From NCBI GenBank assembly GCA_942159475.1, contig OW804096.1:135839625-135903624 (forward strand): a stretch of DNA of 64,000 nucleotides. Reading direction: 5' to 3'. Each line of letters opens with the position of its first letter. Within the stretch, counting starts at the first letter, position 1. The notes under the pieces were generated by a model. That model saw nothing but the letters and a program-made list of their open reading frames with translations. It did not search any database and had not been told where the DNA came from. This DNA comes from Sthenelais limicola. Its lineage: Eukaryota > Annelida > Polychaeta > Phyllodocida > Sigalionidae. Both the position numbers and the translations under genes were made by a program. This document shows, piece by piece, positions 1 through 9,021 of this stretch.

Positions 1-1408
1 TTATCAATGCTCTAATGTCAATATCCATGTATTATACATGTTTCCATAACTTTCCTTCTGGGCCCATTTCGTAGGAATGGACCAGGTAAATATTATGTAT
101 GGGTGGCAGTGAGGCTGTAGGTCTGCTATATGTAAATGAATGTGGTACTATCTAGCCTTGCCACTGCCATGCCACCTTGTGTGAACTATAGTAACCAGTC
201 AGTATAGACTGGAGGCAGAATTTCAAAAGGGGCTTAGAAATCACTTTAGGAGGTATGGAATGTTAGAGGGTGGCATCCACCCTGGATTGGTAGCCTGACC
301 ATCACTGATTAAATTCATCGTGGATGCCACTTGTGCTGACCTATAGTTGCTGAGAAAATCCAAGATGGCTGCCAATTTTTCTGACTTTTTTAGTTTTTTT
401 GCCAATAACTCTGAGTATAATGCATTTACATCTTAGGGTAAATAAAACCATGTGTAGGGCACATAATTATCTATTGATTGATACTGCCTCCAGTGCATAC
501 TACTTATACTAGTGTGTGAGGTGGTTGATGTTGTCCAGGTTGGAAGTGTGTGTGACTTCACATCATATATGTATGTATGTATGAGGGAATCTGAGTCATG
601 TCTCATGTCTCTAACATTCCGTACCTCCTATAGTAATTATCTATTGATTGATACTGCCTCCAGTGCATACTACTTATACTAGTGTGTGAGGTGGTTGAAA
701 TTATAGTACTATAGTAAAATTTGAAAGTTCTGCCTCTAGTCTAATATGCTCTGAGGCGTCATGCTTCCATACCATTAATCAATATGGTTACATGGGTTGT
801 TGCAGCAAAGTGAGGCAAATAAACAGTTTGTCAATGCATTTCATTTTAAAATATGAGGTTGTGCTATAAAAATGGGATGAACTCAGTTGGTATCTGACTT
901 ATGGTTGTACTATCTGACTATCTGACGCTTAACTATCCTTATAAGGAAATCTGTTATTTGTGACATGGTAACAAGACAACGTATACTTGACAACGGTCAT
1001 ATTTCAATCTTACACATTATTAATATCCCTCATGATTTTAGAGGTATAGACAATCCCTGAAGAAGGCACCATAACATTGCCGAAATGTTGGATTCAGAAT
1101 AATGTACAACATCTAAAGAAATAAAACATCTTTCTCAAAGCCGTCTGGGCAGGCAAAAGGGTTTTTGGTGTTATTACAACTCAGAAATTTGTTAAGCTTT
1201 ATTCAGCTTTAATTAAAAGTAGACCCTTTTCACACATGTGGTGATAAAACTCGTAAAAACTCCAGTAGTTTTACATGGATATGTGTCTGAGTTAGATTTC
1301 TGACTCAGTAAGATATCTGATAGATTTTATGGTCATACACTCCCCTATTATTGGTCTATTTCACATTTCAACTTTGGTCAAGGTTTAAAAAAGATTTTAT
1401 TTAGATAA
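1..1408. other. Noncoding flank with repeat debris
   Basis: I see no credible coding sequence here. The stretch 330-700 resembles the arms of the large fold-back repeat near 60400-61486: both carry a 'cat.tcttaggtcaaataaaa' type segment followed by 'ctattgattgatac/tc'. Positions 763-925 match 43045-43197 closely, and about 1200-1272 match about 46127-46197. These are the first two blocks of the tandem segmental duplication. Confidence 0.6.
464..698. repeat. 65-bp exact direct repeat, 170 bp apart
   Basis: Positions 464-528 and 634-698 are the same 65-base sequence by eye. Between them is a segment (about 605-630) that is the inverse of about 245-272. This looks like a rearranged copy of a fold-back type repeat. 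No gene is involved. Confidence 0.8.
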
Positions 1409-2056
1409 ATCTTCGCCGACCTTGACTCGGAGGTCATGGTTGTCCCAGGAGCGGATACTACAAAGCTAGTGGAAAGAGCCAGACATACAGTCATGATTAG
1501 TCGGCCTAAGGTAATCATGGTGCTGGCTGGAATCTGTAACATCACAATGAAAAATAGAGGGACAAAAGAGGTAAGCCTCATTTATGATAACATCACTGAA
1601 GTTGACACCAAGGCCACGGATGATATGACAAGAGCCAAGCAGGAGCTAGTGGGTTACTTCCCACCACAATTAACTCACCCAACAATAATTTTCGGAACAA
1701 CGTTTGGTCTAGACCTTGTAGGGTATAATCAGCACATTGCCACAAACAACAAGGCTCTCAAACATATCCTTACTGCATCAAAGCTAATGGTAATAGCAGA
1801 GGATCAGGAGATGCTAAATCGACAGACAATAAGTTTCAACAATGCAGTAAAATGATTTAACAAAAACAATGGCACCCCCACACCCTATCTAGGAGCAATT
1901 ATTCACCGGCATAGGCAGGGACGTTGCTCCAAAATAACAGGACGACCTGTATACTCTGCATTGTACCATCTCCTAGCCCGTGACGGGTGTCATCTCACCG
2001 ATGCACTGAAAGACCAAGTGGTGGCATGTATACTGAAGGCCTATAGTAAGATTTAA
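1409..2056 (+). pseudogene. SGNH/GDSL-esterase-like ORF, broken
   Basis: An open frame runs from a stop just before 1409 to TGA at 1853-1855 and continues in the same frame to TAA at 2054-2056, so one TGA splits about 215 codons. The first part reads DSEVMVVPGADTTKL, then a run ending VLAGICNIT, which resembles SGNH-hydrolase blocks (the catalytic-Ser block region and the G-x-x-N block). Codons after the TGA read sensibly (GAIIHRHRQGRCSKITG). The N-terminal part with the usual GDS motif is missing, so an upstream exon or truncation is likely. Esterase-like ORFs are known in some CR1-group LINEs, but this one is about 800 bp upstream of the LINE ORF and a link is unproven. A free-standing transposon-derived gene is the alternative. 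The family call is by motif only. Confidence 0.4.
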
Positions 2057-2699
2057 AGACTGTCGGAACACTGGGAATGTGACTGTTATATACTGCGAGA
2101 TTAAAATTTATATATATTAAGTGTTGTCTGATTCAAAATTATATAAATTAAGTGTTGTCTGAGGAGGCCCTAAGTCATAACAGGTGGATCACATGAACCC
2201 AAACTTGACCAGGACACCCTCACTTCACCACTACAACATTATTTCTTTAGCTACACTCTCACATCGTTTATCTTATCCAGGTTATGACACTAATCAGCTT
2301 TAGGGTGATTTAACACAGTACTTGAATTGTAATGTTCCTCTGGGCAAAAGTTAATCAAAACTTGGGAGGGGAGGGTGAAATTTAAATTTAAAAAGCTGAA
2401 CCTACATTTATATGTGTAATATGTGAATAATGTTGAGATTTATTTGTAGGTTATGACATAAAACTGGCAAGTTGTGGAGGGATTGTACCGAGCCAACCCA
2501 GGGAAGTGTGATCACATGAACCACATCCTTTTGGGTTTGGATTGGGGCAGACTCTCCATCAACGACTTCAGTTCATCTCGAAGTAGATTGATGTAATTCA
2601 ACTCTCAACAATTACAACCATTGCATAAAATCCATGAAATCTTCCTTATCTTGGACCCCTATGGGTCAGTGGGTCGCTAGGTCGCGATCAAAATAAGTA

Positions 2700-5600
2700 A
2701 ATTGTTATGTCTCACCCAAGTTCTGTGGGGATGGAGAGACTAGAGTATGTAAGAATAGAGAGACCATTACAGGGAATAAGCTATTGTATATTATGGGATC
2801 TCTTGACAGATTTTATATTGAGCGGGATGGGTGCGGAAGGGATAAGCCGACACAAGGCTTATGTTAATATTGAACTTCTCGATGTTGGATAATAGGGAGA
2901 GTATAAACAGTGGGGCTGACATGTTTAAGAAACTAAAGGGTTTGAAATTTGTCTCTTGGAATGTAAGAAGCATATACAAAAAGATAGATGAATTGAGACA
3001 CTTTATGTTAGATACAGAGCCGCATGTAGTTGTGTGTCAAGAATCATGGTTGAATGATAGTGTTTCAGATGGCAATGTCTCAGTTCAGGGGTACAAAATA
3101 GTTAGGTCGGATAGGAGGGCGAAAAGAAGAGGGGGAGGACTAATTTCGTTTATACATTCATCGCTAAACATTGAAACAAACAAGTATGAAGAGTTTTACA
3201 AATCAAGTAAGGATATCGAGCTACATTTATTTGAGATCTCGAAACAGTATATGAAGACTAAGATTATTTTTAATGTATACAGACCTCCCCAAGGTTGTAT
3301 GTCGGGTGCTTTGGAAGAGTTGGACTCAGTTCTAGGTAAGATTGACTCATCAAAAGAAATTGTAATAATGGGAGATTTCAACTATGACGCAAAAAATATT
3401 GAAAAGGGATCTTCCAAGAGTTCAGACCAGTTCAAATCAATCCTCAATAAGTTTAACTTGCAACAAATCATAAATGTTAATACAAGAATAAGCAAAAAGT
3501 CAATGTCCACTATTGATCATATCTACACTAACTGCAAGAATACAAACAGTAATGGAACTATAAATTTGAATATTAGTGATCACCTTCCAACATATGTACA
3601 AATAAAAAAGGAAAGGACTAGATACACAACGGAATCTTTCTCAGCTAGAAATACCAAATGCCTAAATATACATATCTTGCAGGAGATATTGTTCAATGAG
3701 GACTGGACAGTGCTATATGAAACAAAGGATGTGAATAAGGCCTGGGAAGAAATCTATAATAAGATAATAAAATATGTCGACCGAATGTGTCCAATAAAGA
3801 AATTTAAGAGAGTCAGGGTTCTTCCAGAGTGGTACGACAAGACGTTAGTACAGTATGGTAAAGAAAGAGATAAAGCTTATGTTTGGGCGAGGAAAACCAA
3901 TGGGGATGAAGACTGGCAGAAGGCCCGACACCTGAGATGCCTTTTGAATGCCGAAATAAGGAAAGCTAAGGATAAATACCTAAAAAATAGTATTCATGAA
4001 AATAAAAACAACCCACACAAAATGTGGGAAATACTGAAACCATTAATATCAGAGAAAAAAACAAAAAACTCTAAAACGGGTCTTATTATAGTAAATGAAA
4101 TTAACAAGAAACTAACAGGGAGGGAAGCAGCAGACGAGCTGAATGATTTTTTTGTGGGGATTGGCCCAAAATTGGCTGGTCAAATAAAAAGGGATGACAT
4201 GGGTGACCCAGATCCAAGGGTACTACCCAACAAAAACCTAAAAGGAAATACCTTCAGCTTTCAACAAATAGATAGAGTCGCTATTGAAGTAGCACTGTCA
4301 AAAGTAGGCAACTACAAGGCATCAGGGTTCGACCTTCTCCCCACAAAAATCCTTAAACCATGTATGTATGCATTAGTCCATCAATTTTCCTACCTTTATA
4401 ACCTCACATTGCAATCAGCAGAAATACCAAAAGACTTTAAAGAAGCGAATGTCACTCCTCTGTACAAGGATGGTGATAGGAAAATACCTGGAAATTATAG
4501 ACCTATTTCCTGCATCAAATTACCGGCAAAAATTCTAGAGAGTTGCATCCAAGGCCAGCTGGCTCACTATCTTGAATCCAACAATTTCATAATAAATAAC
4601 CAATATGGCTTTAGGAAAGGACGTTCTATTGTAGAAGCCCATGATCAGTTATTAGAGAAAGTTTATAACAATATGAATGAGAAGAAAGTCACCGACATTA
4701 TATTTTTGGATTTTAAAAAAGCCTTTGATACGGTTAATCATGATTTACTCTTGGAAAAGCTGAAGAGCTATGGCTCTGACGATAATTCATTTAAATGGTT
4801 CCAAAATTATTTAGCCGACAGGTTCCAAAAAGTGGTGATAAATAATGCTTCATCCTCTCTGAAAGCGGTCACATGCGGAGTCCCTCAGGGCACTTCACTA
4901 GGTTCTCTGTTATTTAGCATTTATATAAACGACCTCTGTGAAAGTGTTAAAAACAGCAACATACAGTTATTTGCGGATGACACCATTTTATTTAAGGCCA
5001 GGGACAGAGGAGCCCCGAAGATACCTCTGTTGCAAGAGGACCTTAATTCGATAGTGAGCTGGTGCGCTAGGAACCGGATCTCTCTAAATATAAACAAGTG
5101 TAAAACCCTATCAATACAAACTAAACAATATTGTAACAACCCAGTAACATATGATATCAGGGGACAAACGCTGGAAAATGTTAATAGCTACAAGTACTTG
5201 GGGATTGATCTCGATGAACAGCTTAACTTCAATAAATTCATGGTTAGAAAGATAAGTGTTGCTAGGGCGAGACTGAGGGCTATGTCCAAGTTGTATTGCA
5301 CATGTCATAGGAGTACCTTGCTACTTATTTACAAAACAATGATATTACCAATTATAGAATACGGGGACATATTTTACGGGGCAACTTCAAAACACTACTT
5401 AAGTAAGTTGCAGACCCTTCAAAATTCAGCTTTAAAAATAATTCTAAATCTCCCAAAGTATACAAGCATGGCTGCAATACATGCCAAACTGAAAATCCCA
5501 TCCCTGAGAACCAGGAGAAATATACATACATTGGACAGGGCCTTCTTATGTTCTAGGGACCCAAGTAATATCGATACCAGAAATATAGGGTTGCGAAGAT

Positions 5601-6435
5601 TAAAGAAAGGGAAGAAATTAAAAGTTCCCTTCCCAAGAAATGAAGTTTTCAGGAAATCCTATCTTTTCACACTGCCGTTGTTATGGAACGAATTGCCAGA
5701 CACGGTTCAGCTTACGACTACGCGGATTAAATTCAGGTCATACCTTAATGCGGGGTATATAGCTGAATTCGATCCATATCTTAAATCTGTATTATAAACA
5801 TGTCATACCACCATTGTACCCAGGGCACAGGGGATTCATGTCGGGGAGGGGGGTTAAGGAGTGTAAGTCCTCAAACAAAATCGATATATCGATATCTGGG
5901 GGGAGAATGAGTGACTTGAATTGGTCACATTATGTTGGTGCTGTTCTTTTCCATATGTAAGGTCTTTTAATTCATGATATTAATGACTGATGTAACACTG
6001 ATTCATTGTATGGTCAGTGAACAAGTTTATCGACCAAGTATTATTTTCATTAATGTTTGCTGGAAGTAATGTATTGTCATAGACAATTATTGCTCACAAT
6101 AATACATAGTAAACAGGTTTTACTAACCAATTATCATTATAACAGGTCTATTGGGTTAATGTCTTACACAAGATAATTATTACTCATTATATCACATATC
6201 ATATTAATAGACTCTGTGGTGAGTTTTCATTGTAAATTGGTGCTGTATTAGCTTTAACTTGAAGACTAATGTATCCAGAAGTGGTGCTTTGTATTTTATT
6301 TTGTTATTCTGGAGATTGAAGTAGGTATATCCGATGGGCGGATCTGGAAGATCTGTTCGCAGAGGCTCCTGTCCATTTCATGTAACTGTACTGATCAACT
6401 TGAATAAAAATCTTTATATATATATAAATAAATTA
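2700..6435 (+). mobile_element. Non-LTR retrotransposon (CR1/Jockey group), near full length
   Basis: The element is defined by its intact ORF at 2861-5797. The downstream 600 bp is AT-rich and ends in a TA-rich and A-rich tail (about 6405-6435) that I take as the 3' end. The 5' boundary is uncertain: the ORF1 region is either missing or unrecognised, and the SGNH-like ORF at 1409-2056 might belong to it. The matched position in the second duplication copy (about 46200) lacks this element, so it either inserted after the duplication or was lost there. Confidence 0.65.
2861..5797 (+). CDS. LINE ORF2: APE endonuclease + reverse transcriptase
   Basis: The product is a 978-residue polyprotein that would nick the target and reverse-transcribe the element RNA. 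Endonuclease motifs appear in order from about residue 30: FVSWNVRSI, VVCQESWL, RGGGLISF, VIMGDFN, STIDHIYTN and NISDHLP. Reverse transcriptase follows: [47 protein letters not shown] (about residue 617), GVPQGTSLG and LFADDTILF (about residue 704), then YKYLGIDLD. The C-terminal part has the usual LPIIEYG and LQNSALKII segments. There is no RNase H domain. The ATG at 2861 and a second ATG at residue 8 are both possible starts. No stop or frameshift interrupts the frame, so this copy may be young or active. Clade assignment within the CR1/Jockey group is by motif style only. Confidence 0.9.
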   Translation: MLILNFSMLDNRESINSGADMFKKLKGLKFVSWNVRSIYKKIDELRHFMLDTEPHVVVCQESWLNDSVSDGNVSVQGYKIVRSDRRAKRRGGGLISFIHSSLNIETNKYEEFYKSSKDIELHLFEISKQYMKTKIIFNVYRPPQGCMSGALEELDSVLGKIDSSKEIVIMGDFNYDAKNIEKGSSKSSDQFKSILNKFNLQQIINVNTRISKKSMSTIDHIYTNCKNTNSNGTINLNISDHLPTYVQIKKERTRYTTESFSARNTKCLNIHILQEILFNEDWTVLYETKDVNKAWEEIYNKIIKYVDRMCPIKKFKRVRVLPEWYDKTLVQYGKERDKAYVWARKTNGDEDWQKARHLRCLLNAEIRKAKDKYLKNSIHENKNNPHKMWEILKPLISEKKTKNSKTGLIIVNEINKKLTGREAADELNDFFVGIGPKLAGQIKRDDMGDPDPRVLPNKNLKGNTFSFQQIDRVAIEVALSKVGNYKASGFDLLPTKILKPCMYALVHQFSYLYNLTLQSAEIPKDFKEANVTPLYKDGDRKIPGNYRPISCIKLPAKILESCIQGQLAHYLESNNFIINNQYGFRKGRSIVEAHDQLLEKVYNNMNEKKVTDIIFLDFKKAFDTVNHDLLLEKLKSYGSDDNSFKWFQNYLADRFQKVVINNASSSLKAVTCGVPQGTSLGSLLFSIYINDLCESVKNSNIQLFADDTILFKARDRGAPKIPLLQEDLNSIVSWCARNRISLNINKCKTLSIQTKQYCNNPVTYDIRGQTLENVNSYKYLGIDLDEQLNFNKFMVRKISVARARLRAMSKLYCTCHRSTLLLIYKTMILPIIEYGDIFYGATSKHYLSKLQTLQNSALKIILNLPKYTSMAAIHAKLKIPSLRTRRNIHTLDRAFLCSRDPSNIDTRNIGLRRLKKGKKLKVPFPRNEVFRKSYLFTLPLLWNELPDTVQLTTTRIKFRSYLNAGYIAEFDPYLKSVL

Positions 6436-8421
6436 AAAATATTTACTGTATGGATAATATAGTACTACAAGCTTCAATACATTTGTCTTCCATGCACTAA
6501 TGTTTTAAGGCAGCATCCAGGGTGATACTTATACAAACACCCCCTTCCTCCTCATCCCATAGAGCTTATCAAAAAGGGCCATAGGGACAGGGCAAGGGCT
6601 ACATCTACATATTTTTATTCGTACTCTGTTAAGTGTTGGAATGAAATTAAAACATAATACCAAACATAGCAATACAATACCCATATGTGCAGCGTCTAGA
6701 ATTCAAAGTTTCTTTTCATTTGAATCATTAATAACCTTTTAATCACATAATCACCTATATTCCTATTCAAACCAACATTTTGTGGTGTCTGTGGTCAGTA
6801 TTACTAACTGGTCTTGGTAAAACTCCTTCCCTATACAGGCACCAGGTGTAGTGACTGTATAATCCACTGGGGTTTCCAGGACAGTGCTGTTAATATAGAC
6901 AACCATAGTCAATCTTATGCACTGCAGCCTTGTTATGTGTGATAACCATTGGTTTGTCTTATGTTATGTGTATTCTGTGTTTAACATGTATATTGTAACA
7001 CCCTATGCCTGGTGAATGTGTTTTATACACTAGTCCCTGTGTGACTAGTTGGGCCAGGTTCAGTCCGTGGTACTTGCCTCCTGAGGTGTGTTTAAAGTAT
7101 TTGCTGAATAAAGTTGGAAAGCTGGCAAGGACCAAGGACCTGAGGTGAGTGTCATTTGCTTTTGTATATGATCATGCAGAATAGCAGACACTACAATTAT
7201 TGATATGAGGCTCAACGCAAGTCTAGTCTGACTTGTTGTTGTTTTAGCTATTATATAACTGGGTCGGCCTTCCAGGTCAAGGTTGTAGCAATGCTCGCTC
7301 AACCTTCCAAGCCTTTCAGATCTGTTCCATTTTTACTGTATAACAAATGTCAAGCTTTACCTTTTTTACAGGTTGTCTACCAACTGTTATTCTACACCAG
7401 AATGTGTGTGAGATGTTACCAATTTTTGATGTATTGAATATCTCCTGTACCACTCATTCATGTCTTGGTTAGCCTGTCTGATCTTGTACCTTGTGTGGAA
7501 GTTCTAGGGCAGGGATCGTAGTAAGGGCTTTGTACTCGTAAATAACGAGTATATTTTGTTGTTGCCATTGCTGGTGCACTTGTCCACACCTACGAGTACA
7601 AACACAGGAAAAATTAAAAGATGGTAAATTGTCACACAAGGTTACATTGAAAATAAAATTGAAAAGGAGCATTCAGGGCAAATTTTATTTTGTCTCATTA
7701 CACTTTATTTCCTTCTTTCCCTCTCACTCTGTCCCTCCCTCTCTCCTTCCCCGTCTACCTACTCCTACACCTCTCACCTCCCCCTCTTTTTCTCTCTCAT
7801 ATCTCTTTCCCTCCCTCTATTTTCTCTCTCCTTACTCCCTCCTCTTTCTCTGTGACCCCTACTCCTTATGCACATTTACATGATTACAATACATTCGATT
7901 CAATATTTTATTTAATGATCTGCTAACATGCATTCTGCAATGAATACAATTATGAATTATGTTTCAAACATTTTCGAAAGCTTTTCTTACCAACCTCTCG
8001 CGTCCCATCCCCTTGATACCCTGCCCCTCCCATTGAGGTTATTCACTACTGGTGATACATTGTAATTGTATACTTCTTACAAATAGCCTATACAGTTTCA
8101 AGTTATTTACAAAATACCAGTCAAGGTATACATACAATCAAACAAATGTTCTTTGTTTAGTCATAGTTCTTTATCTTGTCTCCTATATGTTATTTGTATG
8201 GAACTCGATCCTCTATTATGCATTAAGATAAAGACTCTATCTTGTTTTTACTTCTACAATTGTATATATGGACGAGTGCTGAATGGTTGTGGACGAGTAC
8301 CTCCGTTAGTCCACTCGTCCACAATACTAGTACTGACCCAAGGCTTACTACAACCCCTGTAGGGGGAAATAAAGAGAAAATGAAAACAGAGATCATTGTC
8401 CAATAATTGAGATGCAATCTA
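5798..8421. other. LINE 3' region and noncoding DNA
   Basis: The first 640 bp are the presumed LINE 3' UTR and tail. After that I see AT-rich single-copy-looking DNA with no ORF that resembles a gene. The short ORFs on both strands lack domain motifs or splice context. A pyrimidine tract sits at about 7700-7862. Confidence 0.6.
7700..7862. repeat. Pyrimidine-rich (CT/CCT) simple repeat
   Basis: About 160 bp is almost only C and T on the plus strand. It creates overlapping spurious ORFs rich in Pro, Ser, Leu and Phe. Similar tracts occur at 13735-13850 (as GA on the plus strand), 18600-19135 and 53260-53480. Confidence 0.85.
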
Positions 8422-8445
8422 TCAAAAAGAGTCCCATGTCGGCAA
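8422..8445 (+). repeat. Left terminal inverted repeat
   Basis: The 24-bp left end starts TCAAAAAGAGTCCC and is preceded by TA at 8420-8421. It matches the reverse complement of 12426-12449 at 23 of 24 positions. Similarity does not extend inward. Confidence 0.85.
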
Positions 8446-8751
8446 CTTTCGTTTTGAGATAATATTTTTATAGGGCTCCAAAGGTGGTATAGGACTTTTT
8501 CGGTCAAAATCATTTTTTCGCGTAATATTAATCTTTAATATGTTTTTTCTGAGACTGGAAAGTATTTTGTTAAATAAACGATAATTTATGCTTCATAATG
8601 GCCAGTAAACATTTTCATAACATGGTTGGATGGGTTTAAACAAAGGAGTCAGAGGCTATTTTTCACTAAATTCACTTGTACGCCGTGGACATTTGAGCGT
8701 AGGGTACCCCAGCACATTTGGTATCCTCGGAAAGCCGCGAATCTCCTCTAT

Positions 8752-8908
8752 CCAATGGCAGTCTTCCCTTTTGAATGCCCGCGTAAGCTAACCAATCACA
8801 GAGCTCTGTCCAAGTGCATTTGGCGTAAACACTTGTTGCTAGGGAGCCCATGTGTAGTGGATACAGCACTGTGATTGGTCCAGCCGCTCCGAAAGCCGAC
8901 GCCATCTT
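8752..8908 (+). promoter_or_regulatory. Promoter-like region: three CCAAT boxes and a YY1-type site
   Basis: Two direct CCAAT boxes (8752-8756 and 8792-8796) and one inverted copy, ATTGG (8874-8878), precede GCCATCTT at 8901-8908, the core of a YY1 site often found at TATA-less start sites. The first candidate ATG follows at 9022. The region is GC-rich compared with its surroundings. Motif recognition is direct; promoter activity is inferred. Confidence 0.5.
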
Positions 8909-9021
8909 CTAGCGTGGTCTTGGATTTGAATCGAAGCAACCAGTTATTCCTCGATTCCAGACGATTCAAGACGTGTTTTACTCTCCAACAAAGTTTTGAA
9001 TGGAAGGTTTAATATTTAAAC

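Noticed and set aside
7040..7110. tRNA-like B-box phrase ggttcagtcc
   Set aside because: No matching A box or cloverleaf arms at the proper distance; I found no tRNA gene in the window.
8223..8513. 96-codon minus-strand ORF spanning the transposon's left end
   Set aside because: It crosses the TIR boundary and has no motif; a chance ORF.
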